Source: Solimonas fluminis (GTDB lineage: Bacteria; Pseudomonadota; Gammaproteobacteria; Nevskiales; Nevskiaceae). From it: a stretch of 64,000 nucleotides of DNA. The stretch covers positions 124,001-188,000 of the forward strand of contig NZ_PSNW01000006.1 of the NCBI RefSeq assembly GCF_002930645.1. The letters run 5' to 3'. Shown piece by piece: positions 1 through 7,880 of the stretch; the stretch's first letter is position 1, and each line of letters opens with the position of its first letter. Under the pieces are notes generated by a model. The model worked only from the letters and a program-made list of their open reading frames with translations, did no database searches and was not told where the DNA came from. Position numbers and translations under genes: made by a program.

Positions 1-15
1 TGAGGGGGCGTCTCT

Positions 16-43
16 TGCAGGAGCCGGCAAGCCGGCTCCTGCA
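16..43. repeat. Short inverted repeat (extragenic palindrome)
   Basis: A 13-bp perfect inverted repeat, TGCAGGAGCCGGC and its complement, separated by AA. It lies just past the stop codon of the minus-strand TonB receptor, so its transcript could act as a terminator hairpin, although no T-run follows. The same GGAGCCGGC core recurs at 40667-40726, so this is a dispersed family rather than a unique terminator. Confidence 0.75.
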
Positions 44-62
44 GAAAGCCGCGCGTGACTCT

Positions 63-2174
63 CTACGGCGTGAAATTCATCTCCACGCCCGCGAACCAGC
101 TGCGGTCCGGTGCCGGCTCGAAGAAGCGGTTGTTGCCCTCGTTGACGATCACCGAACCGGCGTAGGTCTTGTCCAGCAGGTTGTCCACGCGTACGAAGGT
201 GCCGAAGCTGCCGCGGCCGTGGGGCCGCATCCAGGCCAGGCGTGCATTGACCACGCGATAGGACTCGGTCTGGTCGTCATTGCGGTCATTGACCGCAATG
301 CTGCCGGCATGGCGGACGTCCACCGCGGCCGACCAGCCGGGCAGGGCGCGGCGCCAGGCCAGTTCGGCCCAGGCGTTGTGGCGTGCGATGCCGGGCACGC
401 GGTTGCCCTTGCTCACCGGGTTCGTCGCCCCTCCTGCGAAGTACTCGAAGTCCTCGTCGAACTCGGCATCGATGTAGTCGGCCGCCAGCTGCAGCGACCA
501 GTCGCCGGCGAGCTTCAGCGCCAGCCCGGCCTCGGCGCCGCGCCGCTGCGTATCCGCGTTCTGGAAGCTGGCGCGTCCGCCGCTGTTGCGTGCCGGCACG
601 ATGTCGTCCTCGGCGCCGGTGTCGAACAGCGCCAGCGTGAACAGGCCGCCGCGCGGCAGGGCGCGTTTCCAGCCCAGCTCGAAGGTCTGGCTGCGGGCGG
701 CACGCAGGCCGAGATTGAGGCCGCTGCTGCCGTCCGGCTTGTAGGACAGTTCGGTGAAGGTCGGCGTCTCGAAGCCGCGGCCCCAGCTGCCGTAGACGCT
801 GCTGGCCGCACTCCAGGCGTAGCGTAGCGCCAGCGCCGGCGTGGTGGCGCTGTAGCGCTTGTCGCCGCTGTCGTCGATGTTGGCGCCGACGACGTAATGG
901 TCGTCCGACTCGAACGCCACCTCGCTGCGGCGCAGCGCGCCCAGTACGCTCCATCGTTCCGACAGGGCCCAGTCCGCGGACAGGAACTGGTCGAAGCTGT
1001 CGACCTGGTTGTCCTCGTCGCGGCGCAGCGCGCCGAGCACGCCGGTGGTGGCGCCGACGAAGTTCTCGTAGCCCTTGCGGTTCTCCTTCAGCGACTGGAA
1101 TTGCAGGCCGGCGCTGAGCGTGCCGTGCGGCAGCTTCCAGTTGTAGCGGCCGTCGCCGCCATAGCCCTCGCGCTCCAGGTCGATCACGCCGCCGGAGTTC
1201 TGCGGCTGCGTCTGCTGCACGCTGACCGGGATCGACTGGAACTGCTGCACGGCGCGCGAGCTGCCGTAGGCCACCAGTTCCAGGCTGTCGCCGCCGGCCA
1301 GCTGCTGCTCGTAGCGCAGGCCGCCGATGCGGTCGTTGAGGCTCTTGCGCGTATTGAAGGTGGTCGCCGCCGCATCCGCCTGGCGCGGGTCGGCTTCGTA
1401 CTGCGCCCGGGTGAGGCCCAGCGGGTCCTGCGCGTCGGGCTGCGACAGGCTGTTGAACACCAGGCCCAGGCGCCTGGTTTCGTCGATCTGCCAGCTGGCG
1501 GTCGCCGCCACCTGGTCGCGCCTGGCTGCGCTGTGCTCGCGGTAGCCGTCGGTCATGAAGCGCAGGCCCTCGATGCGGTAGCCCAGCTTGCCGTCCAGAG
1601 CCTGCCCGGCCGCCGAGGCCGAGGCGCGCCAGGTTTCGTCGCTGCCCATCACCAGCCGGCTGCCGAAGCTCAGCGCGGCCGGCGGCGGTGCCGAGAAGGC
1701 GGCGATCACGCCGCCCGAGGCGTTGCCGTAGGGGTAGGCCAGGGGGCCGCGCAGCACCTCCACGTGATCCAGCGAGGTTACCGACAGGCTGGAGGGCTGG
1801 CCCTGGCCATCCGGCGCCGTCAGCGGGATGCCGTCCAGCCGCAGCTGGATGCCGCGCACGCCGAAGCTGGAGCGCGCGCCGAAGCCGCGGCTCTGGATCT
1901 GCAGGTCCTGCGCATAGTTCTGGCGGTTGCGCACGGTCAGGCCCGGCACGCGCACCAGGCTTTCGGAAAGTCCGATGCCGGGCTGCGTCCAGGCCAGGTC
2001 CTCGGCATCGACGCGGCCGATCGCGGCGGGCGCCTCCAGTTCGGGACGCGGCGAGGGCAGGCCGCTGACCACCACCGGCGGCAGGGGCACCGCTGCTTCT
2101 TCGGCGAGGGCGGAGGACAGGGGCAGGGGCAGCAGGCCGAGGGCCAGCAGGGGGCGCAGGGAACGGTAGTGCAT
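63..2174 (-). CDS. pqqU: TonB-dependent outer-membrane receptor, PqqU/YncD type
   Basis: Outer-membrane TonB-dependent transporter of 703 aa with a signal peptide (about residues 1-24, ending ALAEE), a plug domain and a C-terminal beta-barrel ending in an aromatic-rich strand. The plug carries NRQNYAQDLQ, SRGFGARSSFGVRG, DGIPLTAPDGQGQ and YGNASGGV, which follow E. coli YncD (PqqU) almost segment by segment from memory. PqqU imports pyrroloquinoline quinone across the outer membrane with TonB-ExbBD energy. PQQ as the ligand is therefore an inference from family membership; a related chelate or cofactor is possible. An AGGA box precedes the ATG. A small secreted protein gene lies 50 bp upstream on the same strand and may be co-transcribed. 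No PQQ biosynthesis gene is in the window. Confidence 0.85.
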   Translation of the reverse strand: MHYRSLRPLLALGLLPLPLSSALAEEAAVPLPPVVVSGLPSPRPELEAPAAIGRVDAEDLAWTQPGIGLSESLVRVPGLTVRNRQNYAQDLQIQSRGFGARSSFGVRGIQLRLDGIPLTAPDGQGQPSSLSVTSLDHVEVLRGPLAYPYGNASGGVIAAFSAPPPAALSFGSRLVMGSDETWRASASAAGQALDGKLGYRIEGLRFMTDGYREHSAARRDQVAATASWQIDETRRLGLVFNSLSQPDAQDPLGLTRAQYEADPRQADAAATTFNTRKSLNDRIGGLRYEQQLAGGDSLELVAYGSSRAVQQFQSIPVSVQQTQPQNSGGVIDLEREGYGGDGRYNWKLPHGTLSAGLQFQSLKENRKGYENFVGATTGVLGALRRDEDNQVDSFDQFLSADWALSERWSVLGALRRSEVAFESDDHYVVGANIDDSGDKRYSATTPALALRYAWSAASSVYGSWGRGFETPTFTELSYKPDGSSGLNLGLRAARSQTFELGWKRALPRGGLFTLALFDTGAEDDIVPARNSGGRASFQNADTQRRGAEAGLALKLAGDWSLQLAADYIDAEFDEDFEYFAGGATNPVSKGNRVPGIARHNAWAELAWRRALPGWSAAVDVRHAGSIAVNDRNDDQTESYRVVNARLAWMRPHGRGSFGTFVRVDNLLDKTYAGSVIVNEGNNRFFEPAPDRSWFAGVEMNFTP

Positions 2175-2224
2175 GCCGAATCCTAACCCGCGTCCGCCGG
2201 CCGGGTTCTACCCTGAAGGCAGTA

Positions 2225-2593
2225 TCACTGTGCTGGTGCGGCGGGTCCGCAATGCCTCTCCGGCAGCGCGCAGCGGATATCGCCCGAGCAGTACCAGCGT
2301 TCGCGGCGTTCCAGTACCAGCGGCTTGCCACCCTCGGCGGACACCACGGCCTGCTCGCGCGGCGCGTCATGGCCGCAGCGGATGTCCGTGATCGCGGGGT
2401 CGCCCAGGTCGCGGCAGTAGCGCCCGGCCTCCGTCTCCAGCAACTCGCGGGCATGTGCCTCGGACCTGAAGCTGATGAAGCCGCCGGAGCGGCCCTGCTT
2501 GACGGTCTCGGTGCAGTTCGCAGGCGTGGCCGCCAGCGCCGGCAGGCAGGCCAGGCCGAGCAGCAGCGTCAGGGCGCGGAGAGGGACGGGCAT
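2225..2593 (-). CDS. Small secreted cysteine-rich hypothetical protein
   Basis: Predicted 122-aa secreted protein. Residues 1-21 form a typical signal peptide (MPVPLRALTLLLGL..ALA). The mature part has six cysteines (in ANC, RYC, IRC, WYC, IRC, RHC contexts), which could make three disulphides in the periplasm. I chose the ATG at 2593 rather than an upstream start because it places the signal peptide at the N-terminus and has a GGAG box about 9 bases before it. I do not recognise the family. It lies directly upstream of the PqqU-type receptor on the same strand and may be its operon partner. Confidence 0.6.
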   Translation of the reverse strand: MPVPLRALTLLLGLACLPALAATPANCTETVKQGRSGGFISFRSEAHARELLETEAGRYCRDLGDPAITDIRCGHDAPREQAVVSAEGGKPLVLERRERWYCSGDIRCALPERHCGPAAPAQ

Positions 2594-2699
2594 GGGGGAA
2601 CTCCGGAGGGCGCGACAAGCCAATCTAAGGCCTGCCGCCGGTCATTTCTACCGCAGTCGGGGGATGAACCGGGCGGGGTGCCGGGCCCATGCTTCAAAA

Positions 2700-2717
2700 A
2701 CATTGTTATAGAAATGT
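2700..2717. promoter_or_regulatory. Candidate operator ACATTG-N6-AAATGT upstream of the Rieske/CPI1 operon
   Basis: AT-rich imperfect palindrome in a GC-rich intergenic region, 69 bp before the Rieske oxygenase ATG. It reads ACATTG TTATAG AAATGT, within a longer AAACATT/AATGTTT inverted repeat at 2698-2719. The same 18-bp layout, ACATTG-N6-CAATGT, occurs at 31072-31089 between the LuxR regulator and a DUF1329 gene. A TATAG element inside it could be a -10 box, which would make it an operator overlapping a promoter. The protein that binds it is not known from the sequence. Confidence 0.5.
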
Positions 2718-2785
2718 TTCTGTACAAGAATCGCATCCATGAGAGAGCCGCCGGCCGCGGCGCACCGAGAGAGGGGACAAGACAG

Positions 2786-3952
2786 ATGGATACCGACAAC
2801 CGGAAGGGCGGAGACCTGAATGCCAAGGCCGAGACCCTGCGGCGCAGTTCCGCCGCCACGGCGCAGCGCAACCTCCTGACCATCCCGCGCCATGCGGACG
2901 GCTCGCCGCGCTACGCGCGCGGCTGGCACATGGTCGGCTGGAGCGACGAGTTCCCCCAGGGGGAGCCGGTGCCCCGCGACTACTTCGGCATGCGCCTGGC
3001 CTTCTTCCGCGGCGAGGACGGCAAGGTCCGCTGCCTGGACGCCTTCTGCCCTCACCTGGGCGCCGACCTCTCCGCCGGCAAGGTCCTGGGCAACGAGCTG
3101 CAGTGCCCGTTCCACAACTGGCAGTACCACGGCGACACCGGCAAGTGCGTGAAGATCCCGTACTGCGCCAGCATCCCGGCCCGCGCCAAGACCCGTGCCT
3201 TCAGGACGCTGGAGATCAACGACACCGTGCTGATCTGGTTCGATCCCGAGGGCGGCGAGCCGGACTACGACATCCTGCCGCTGGAGGACTACCGCGCCAA
3301 GGGCTGGACCCAAGGCTGGCGCCGCTTCCAGATCACCATCAAGACGCATCCGCGCGAGGTGATCGAAAACACCGTCGACAAGGGCCACCTGCTGCCGATC
3401 CACGGCTACGACGTGGACACCTGGCTGCCGGTCTGGGACGGCCACATGACCGGCGAGCTGATGTGGGGCAAGCACACGCGCCTGGCGGCTGACGCGCAGG
3501 ACGACAAGCTCTATGTGCGCTCGCTGACCTTCGGGCCGGCCTACCAGTACACCTGGCAGACGCAGGATTCCAAGATGTTCGACTCCGCGATCCTCACCGC
3601 CTGGTGTCCGATCGACGAATACACCATCGAGTACTGGTTCGGCGTGATCGTGAAGGCCAACTCCAACCAGTTCCCGCCCGAGCACCTGGAAGCCGCCGCC
3701 CAGGGCTATTGCGAGGCCTCGTACCAGGCCTTCATGGAGGACGTCTACATCTGGGAGCGCAAGCTGTTCCGCCCGGAGCCGACGCTCTGCGCATCCGACG
3801 GACCGATCGCCAAGCTGCGCCGCTGGTACTCGCAGTTCTACACCGACCGCGCCGAGGTCGACACCCGCCTGTTCCACAACAGCAACCGGAAGTGGACCGT
3901 GCACGACCTGCGCGACAACATGCAGGCCGTGCTCGCCGAACAGGAAACCTGA
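2786..3952 (+). CDS. Rieske non-heme iron oxygenase, alpha subunit, KshA-related
   Basis: Terminal oxygenase component of 388 aa that would hydroxylate a ring substrate using O2 and electrons from a separate reductase. The Rieske [2Fe-2S] ligands are C88-x-H90 and C107-x2-H110. The mononuclear iron site is D198-x2-H201-x4-H206 with a later Asp in the MEDVYIW segment, the layout of 3-ketosteroid 9alpha-hydroxylase oxygenase (KshA) and related single-subunit oxygenases. The segment around the iron (DKGHLLPIH) departs from the usual DMAHF of KshA, so the substrate may differ. The ATG follows a GAGAGGGGA box. It is the first gene of an operon with a CMD-family protein and a cycloeucalenol isomerase-like membrane protein. 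No ferredoxin reductase is adjacent, so electrons must come from a partner encoded elsewhere. Confidence 0.85.
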   Translation: MDTDNRKGGDLNAKAETLRRSSAATAQRNLLTIPRHADGSPRYARGWHMVGWSDEFPQGEPVPRDYFGMRLAFFRGEDGKVRCLDAFCPHLGADLSAGKVLGNELQCPFHNWQYHGDTGKCVKIPYCASIPARAKTRAFRTLEINDTVLIWFDPEGGEPDYDILPLEDYRAKGWTQGWRRFQITIKTHPREVIENTVDKGHLLPIHGYDVDTWLPVWDGHMTGELMWGKHTRLAADAQDDKLYVRSLTFGPAYQYTWQTQDSKMFDSAILTAWCPIDEYTIEYWFGVIVKANSNQFPPEHLEAAAQGYCEASYQAFMEDVYIWERKLFRPEPTLCASDGPIAKLRRWYSQFYTDRAEVDTRLFHNSNRKWTVHDLRDNMQAVLAEQET

Positions 3953-3977
3953 GGGGCGCCGGCCGGAGGAGAAAACC

Positions 3978-4361
3978 ATGAGTCGCTACGACCGCAAGAA
4001 GGGTGTGGAGCTGTTCAACGAGGTCTACTGCGGCAAGGTGCCGCTGCCGGCCGGGGAGGGCCAGAGTCCGTTCATCGACTACATGCTGGAAACCCTGTTC
4101 GGCACGCTCTGGGCCGACGGCACCCTGTCCATCCGCGACCGGCGCCTGCTGCTGATCGGCGCCATCGCCGCGCAGGGCGAGGCCAGCACACTGGCGATCC
4201 AGTTGCGCTCCGCGCTGCTGCGCGGCGAACTGACGCCGGAACAGCTCGATGCCGTCGCGGTGTTCCTGACGCAGTACGTCGGTTATCCCAAGGGTTCGCA
4301 GCTGTTCCAGGTCTGCAATGGCGTCAAGGCCGAAGCGCAACAGAAGCAAGGGACCCCATGA
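3978..4361 (+). CDS. Carboxymuconolactone decarboxylase (CMD)-family protein
   Basis: All-alpha protein of 127 aa. The segment RDRRLLLIGAIAAQGEASTL followed by LRSALLRGELTPEQLDAVAVFLTQY resembles the CMD/AhpD fold used by gamma-carboxymuconolactone decarboxylases and relatives. The CxxC pair of the AhpD peroxidase branch is absent, so a peroxidase role is unlikely. A GGAGGAG box lies 7 bases before the ATG. Its stop codon overlaps the start of the next gene (ATGA), which implies translational coupling with the cycloisomerase-like protein. A lyase or isomerase step on the product of the upstream Rieske oxygenase is a plausible role but is inferred only from context. Confidence 0.75.
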   Translation: MSRYDRKKGVELFNEVYCGKVPLPAGEGQSPFIDYMLETLFGTLWADGTLSIRDRRLLLIGAIAAQGEASTLAIQLRSALLRGELTPEQLDAVAVFLTQYVGYPKGSQLFQVCNGVKAEAQQKQGTP

Positions 4362-5227
4362 CCACCGCTACCGCTTCCGCGGCTTCTTCCGGGCGCATTC
4401 CCGGCTACTGGTTCTCGCAGAACCCCGACAAGGCCTGGGGCGAGAAGTTCTTCCTGAGCTTCCTGCCGGTGTTCCTGGTGTTCAACGGCGTGGTGCAACA
4501 GATGGGCTGGCTCGACACCGGCAACTTCTGGAACATCACGCAGAACTTCCTGATGTGGGTGCCCTACTGCCTGCTGCTGCCCTGGTGGCTGCGCCGCAAC
4601 AGCGGCGTCCCGGCCACGCAGAGCTATTGGTTCAAGTTCAACGTCTACATGGCGGTCTACGTGTTCTGGTGCACGTACTTCCATACCGAATACTTCTTCT
4701 CGGTGCTGGGCATCCGCTATCGCTTCCCCGAGGTGACGCTGTACTTCGATTCCGCCCTGCTGGGGCCGGCCGAAGCGACGGCGCGCGAGACCTTCCAGAA
4801 GGTCCCGCCGAGCATGTACCTCAATGCCATCGCCTTCTTCGTGGTCTATCACACCTGCTCGGTGGTGATCATGCGCCGCGTGCGCAGCCTCACGCCGAAT
4901 GCCTCGCCGCTGCTGCGCAAGCTGCTGTGGTGCCTGACGGTGGCCGTCACCGCCTTCTTCTTCGCCTGGGCCGAGACCTTCTTCTACGTCACCGAGGGCA
5001 TCAAGCAGCATGTCTGGTACGTGGACATGACGCGCATGCTCAGCATCGGCTCGGTCTGCTACATGCTCTATTTCCTCGTGAGCTTCCCCAATGTCTACCG
5101 CCTGGACGAGGAGGCGGGCGGCGAGCGCTGGAGCGTCTACCGCGCCGCCATGGAGGCCTCGGCCGTCAGCATGGTGATCCTGTTCCTGCTGGACCTGTTC
5201 GCCTGGGTCTACGGACCCATCGTCTAA
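4358..5227 (+). CDS. Cycloeucalenol cycloisomerase (CPI1)-like membrane protein
   Basis: Polytopic membrane protein of 289 aa with about seven hydrophobic segments. It follows plant cycloeucalenol cycloisomerase along nearly its whole length, from memory of that family: NPDKAWGEKFFL near the N-terminus, YWFKFN, FHTEYFFSVLG-x-R-YRFP, a RRVRSL loop, FAWAET, YFLVSFPNVYRLDEE and a C-terminal LDLF...GPIV. The plant enzyme opens the 9beta,19-cyclopropane ring of cycloeucalenol to give obtusifoliol. The gene overlaps the CMD-like gene by four bases and is the last of a three-gene operon that starts with a Rieske oxygenase; a strong terminator follows. No squalene epoxidase or oxidosqualene cyclase is in the window. 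The setting therefore points to use of external cyclopropyl sterols or a repurposed sterol/terpenoid isomerase rather than sterol synthesis. Family assignment is firm; the substrate is open. Confidence 0.82.
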   Translation: MTTATASAASSGRIPGYWFSQNPDKAWGEKFFLSFLPVFLVFNGVVQQMGWLDTGNFWNITQNFLMWVPYCLLLPWWLRRNSGVPATQSYWFKFNVYMAVYVFWCTYFHTEYFFSVLGIRYRFPEVTLYFDSALLGPAEATARETFQKVPPSMYLNAIAFFVVYHTCSVVIMRRVRSLTPNASPLLRKLLWCLTVAVTAFFFAWAETFFYVTEGIKQHVWYVDMTRMLSIGSVCYMLYFLVSFPNVYRLDEEAGGERWSVYRAAMEASAVSMVILFLLDLFAWVYGPIV

Positions 5228-5248
5228 GCCGATGATTCAATGGGAGAG

Positions 5249-5280
5249 CAGGGCCGGGGAAACCCGGCCCTGTTGTTTTT
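5249..5280 (+). terminator. Rho-independent terminator of the Rieske-CMD-CPI1 operon
   Basis: Ten-bp perfect stem CAGGGCCGGG / CCCGGCCCTG with a GAAA loop, followed by TTGTTTTT. It lies 22 bp after the stop codon of the cycloisomerase-like gene and separates that operon from the TetR gene. Confidence 0.9.
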
Positions 5281-5289
5281 GGCTAATTT

Positions 5290-5317
5290 CGAGAATATAT
5301 TCGCAAAACAGTTCTCG
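5290..5317. promoter_or_regulatory. Candidate TetR operator / promoter region
   Basis: AT-rich stretch just upstream of the TetR gene. It holds the inverted repeat CGAGAA-N16-TTCTCG (5290-5317) and a perfect 10-bp palindrome GAATATATTC (5293-5302). TetR regulators commonly bind such palindromes in front of their own gene, so autoregulation is likely, but this is inferred from position and symmetry only. Confidence 0.5.
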
Positions 5318-5338
5318 TATTGAGGCGAAACCCGGGAC

Positions 5339-6100
5339 ATGAGCGGCGCAGCGATCAAGGCGGGCAGGGGACAGGCAGCGGCGCCGCGCGTCGGCCGGCC
5401 GCCCAGCGTCACCGTGCCCCAGATCGTGGCCGTGGCGCTGGAATTGGGCCTGGACAACCTGTCGCTCAAGCAGCTGGCGGACCGGCTCGGCATCGGGCTG
5501 GCGACGCTATACCGCCACGTCGGCACGCGCGACGAACTGTTGCGCCTGGCCAGCTTCGAGCTGATGCTGCGCCGCCAGGCGCCGGCGGCGGAGTCCGCCC
5601 ACTGGTCCGAGGTGGCGCTGCAGTACGCCGAAACCCTGCTGCAATCCTTCATCGCCGAGCCGCAGCTGATCACCGAACTGCAGCGCGGCCGCCTCGGCCC
5701 GCATGTCGAGGTGGACCTGCTGGAGAAGTTCCTGGGCGTCATCACGCGGCATGGCTTCAGCATCGACGAGGGCGTGCGCCTGTTCCACGCCATCGGCACC
5801 GTGGTGGTGGGCACCGCCACCGGCATGACCGGCAACCGCGCCGCCGAGGCGGCCGGGGAATCCTGGAAACTGGAGACGCGCCGCGTGCTCGGCGCGCGCG
5901 ACGACGACGAGCTGCCCCTGGTGCGCCGCGCCTATCCGCAGTTCATCGACCCGGGCACCGCGCAATGGCAGTTCACCATCCGCAGCCTGCTGGCCGGCGT
6001 GGCCGCCGGGCGCGGCGAGGTGCTGCCGGCAGACCTGCTTTCGACACCAACGGCCGACAGAGCCGTGTCCATCACGCGCAAGGGCAGCGGCAAGCCCTGA
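5339..6100 (+). CDS. TetR/AcrR-family transcriptional regulator
   Basis: Regulator of 253 aa. After a basic N-terminal tail, residues of about 20-65 form the TetR helix-turn-helix (LSLKQLADRLGIGLATLYRHVGTRDELL). The rest is the helical ligand-binding and dimerisation domain. It lies 111 bp downstream of the Rieske-CMD-CPI1 operon and 19 bp upstream of the P450 gene, so it probably controls the P450/rubredoxin unit, itself, or the preceding operon. The ligand may be a steroid or terpenoid, by context. Palindromes at 5290-5317 are candidate binding sites. Confidence 0.88.
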   Translation: MSGAAIKAGRGQAAAPRVGRPPSVTVPQIVAVALELGLDNLSLKQLADRLGIGLATLYRHVGTRDELLRLASFELMLRRQAPAAESAHWSEVALQYAETLLQSFIAEPQLITELQRGRLGPHVEVDLLEKFLGVITRHGFSIDEGVRLFHAIGTVVVGTATGMTGNRAAEAAGESWKLETRRVLGARDDDELPLVRRAYPQFIDPGTAQWQFTIRSLLAGVAAGRGEVLPADLLSTPTADRAVSITRKGSGKP

Positions 6101-6119
6101 TCACACGAGGAGATTCGAC

Positions 6120-7400
6120 ATGAGCGCCAGCAACACGCCAGCCCGCATCGAGATCGACGGCAAGATCTTCAACCCCTATTCCCGCGACTTCATCCGCTCG
6201 CCCTGGGCCACCTGGGACCGGCTGGTGAAGGAATTCCCGGTGGCCTGGCACAAGGACCTCAGCATGTGGGTCGTCAGCAGCCACGATGCGCTGATGGACA
6301 TGCTCAAGGACAACCGCTTCTCCACCAACTACAAGCACTGGGAATTCGCGCCGCCGCCCAAGCCGGTGGAGCAGCAGAACCACTTCGAGCGCGCCATCGA
6401 CGCCGGCCTGTTCGCGGTGGACCCGCTGCAGCACCTGCGCCTGCGCAAGCTCACCATGCCGGCTTTCTCCAAGCCGGTGATGGGCAAGATCGACGCCAAG
6501 ATCCGCGACCTGATCACGCAGTGCTTCGACGAGATCGGCACCCCCGACCAGTTCGACGCCTTCAGCATGATCGCGGAGAAGCTGCCGGTGCGCTCCATCG
6601 CGCGCATGGTCGGCGTGCCGACCAACATGGAAAGCTTCTTCCATGACTTTGCCGTCAATGTGGTCAAGTCCACCCGCATCAACCTGCCGCTCAAGGAGCG
6701 CGAGAAGGCGATGCAGGACACCCTGCCGGGCTTCCAGTACTTCCTGGACCTGATCAAGGAACGCCGCGCGCTGCCGCACCCGGGCGAGGATTTCGTCGGC
6801 CAGCTGGTGGCGGCCTCCGACAACGGCGATTCGCTCAACGACTACCAGATCGTCTCGGTGATCCAGGCCGTGATCGTGGCCGGCTCCGACACCGCCACCG
6901 ACCTGCACACCTATGCCATCCAGGGCCTGCTGTCGAATCCCGACCAGTACCAGCTGCTGCGGCAGAAGCCGGAGCTGATGGAGAACGCCATCATCGAGTT
7001 GCTGCGCTACGGCGCCTTCGGCAAGACCCCGCAGTTCCGCTTCGTCTCCGAAGACCTGGAGTGGCGCGGCCAGCAGTTCAAGAAGGGCCAGTCGGTGCTG
7101 ATCAACCTCACGGCCGCCTGGATGGACGATTCCAAGTGGGAGAACCCGCGCAAGCTCGACATCCAGCGCCGCCTCGACGGCAATCTGGTGTTCGGTGCCG
7201 GCGCCCACTTCTGCATCGGCACCTACCTGGTGCGAGTGCAGGGCGGCCTGATGATCCAGGAGCTGATGAAGCGCTTCCCCAACGCCGAACTGGTCAACGG
7301 CAACGGCGACGTGGAGTACGACTACAACCACCACAACGCGCGGCGCATCAACCGCCTGCTGGTGAAGACCAACGTCGAAGCGGCACGCAAGGCGGCCTGA
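6120..7400 (+). CDS. Cytochrome P450 monooxygenase
   Basis: Soluble bacterial-type P450 of 426 aa. The heme-binding loop FGAGAHFCIG gives the thiolate ligand C365. The I-helix oxygen-binding motif is AGSDT (254-258) and the K-helix ExxR is E293-x2-R296. There is no membrane anchor. It would insert oxygen into a C-H bond with electrons from a ferredoxin-type partner. An AGGAG box lies 8 bases before the ATG, 19 bp after the TetR stop, so the two genes are probably co-transcribed. A rubredoxin gene follows 153 bp later. The neighbourhood suggests a steroid or terpenoid substrate; the sequence alone does not identify the CYP family. Confidence 0.92.
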   Translation: MSASNTPARIEIDGKIFNPYSRDFIRSPWATWDRLVKEFPVAWHKDLSMWVVSSHDALMDMLKDNRFSTNYKHWEFAPPPKPVEQQNHFERAIDAGLFAVDPLQHLRLRKLTMPAFSKPVMGKIDAKIRDLITQCFDEIGTPDQFDAFSMIAEKLPVRSIARMVGVPTNMESFFHDFAVNVVKSTRINLPLKEREKAMQDTLPGFQYFLDLIKERRALPHPGEDFVGQLVAASDNGDSLNDYQIVSVIQAVIVAGSDTATDLHTYAIQGLLSNPDQYQLLRQKPELMENAIIELLRYGAFGKTPQFRFVSEDLEWRGQQFKKGQSVLINLTAAWMDDSKWENPRKLDIQRRLDGNLVFGAGAHFCIGTYLVRVQGGLMIQELMKRFPNAELVNGNGDVEYDYNHHNARRINRLLVKTNVEAARKAA

Positions 7401-7427
7401 TCCCGCACGGAAAAGTGGGTGAGGCCT

Positions 7428-7458
7428 CGCAGGCGATGACTAAATGTCATCGCCTGCG
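7428..7458 (+). other. Stable hairpin between P450 and rubredoxin genes
   Basis: Perfect 13-bp inverted repeat CGCAGGCGATGAC / GTCATCGCCTGCG around a TAAAT loop, 27 bp after the P450 stop codon. No T-run follows, so it is not a classical Rho-independent terminator. It may stabilise the 3' end of the P450 mRNA or separate P450 and rubredoxin expression. Confidence 0.6.
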
Positions 7459-7553
7459 GGGCCGAATGCCAGGCCCTGGATGGCCGGGCAGGGGCTTATT
7501 CAGATGGCCACGGTCGCGCCTTGGACGGCGTCACCATTTTTTGAAGGCATCGC

Positions 7554-7718
7554 ATGGAAAAGTGGATCTGCGTGATTTGCGGCTACATCTATGACCCGGC
7601 GGTCGGCATGCCCGATGCCGGCATCGCGGCAGGTACCCGCTTCGAGGATCTGCCGGAGGACTGGATGTGTCCGGAGTGCGGTTCGCCGAAGTCGGCGTTC
7701 GAGGTGTATGTCGGCTGA
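7554..7718 (+). CDS. Rubredoxin
   Basis: Small electron carrier of 54 aa. The iron site is formed by C6-x2-C9 ([10 protein letters not shown]) and C39-x2-C42 ([10 protein letters not shown]), the exact rubredoxin spacing, and the length is typical. Rubredoxins pass single electrons, for example to AlkB-type hydroxylases or to oxygen-detoxifying enzymes. No alkane hydroxylase or rubredoxin reductase is nearby; the closest oxidase is the P450 upstream. Use as a P450 redox partner would be unusual and is only a positional guess. An AAGG box precedes the ATG, and an AT-rich stretch at 7533-7545 could be part of its own promoter. Confidence 0.93.
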   Translation: MEKWICVICGYIYDPAVGMPDAGIAAGTRFEDLPEDWMCPECGSPKSAFEVYVG

Positions 7719-7880
7719 TAACAGCCGCCAACAATAGTCAGCCCTTGGGGACGGTGCCTGCGGGTCGCCGTCCCTTCTTTTTGCCCGAAGGAAACGAAAG
7801 CAGCCCATGCGGGAGCGGGCTCCCGCGATCTTCGGCTTGCAGCGGCAAAGGATTGCGAGACCGCTCCCGCGGGCAATGCG

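Noticed and set aside
2252-2785. Longer N-terminus of the first Rieske oxygenase
   Set aside because: Upstream codons overlap the small secreted protein gene and the promoter/operator; the ATG at 2786 has a ribosome-binding box and fits KshA-type length.
7401-7553. Terminator after the P450
   Set aside because: The hairpin at 7428-7458 has no T-run, so I list it as a hairpin only.
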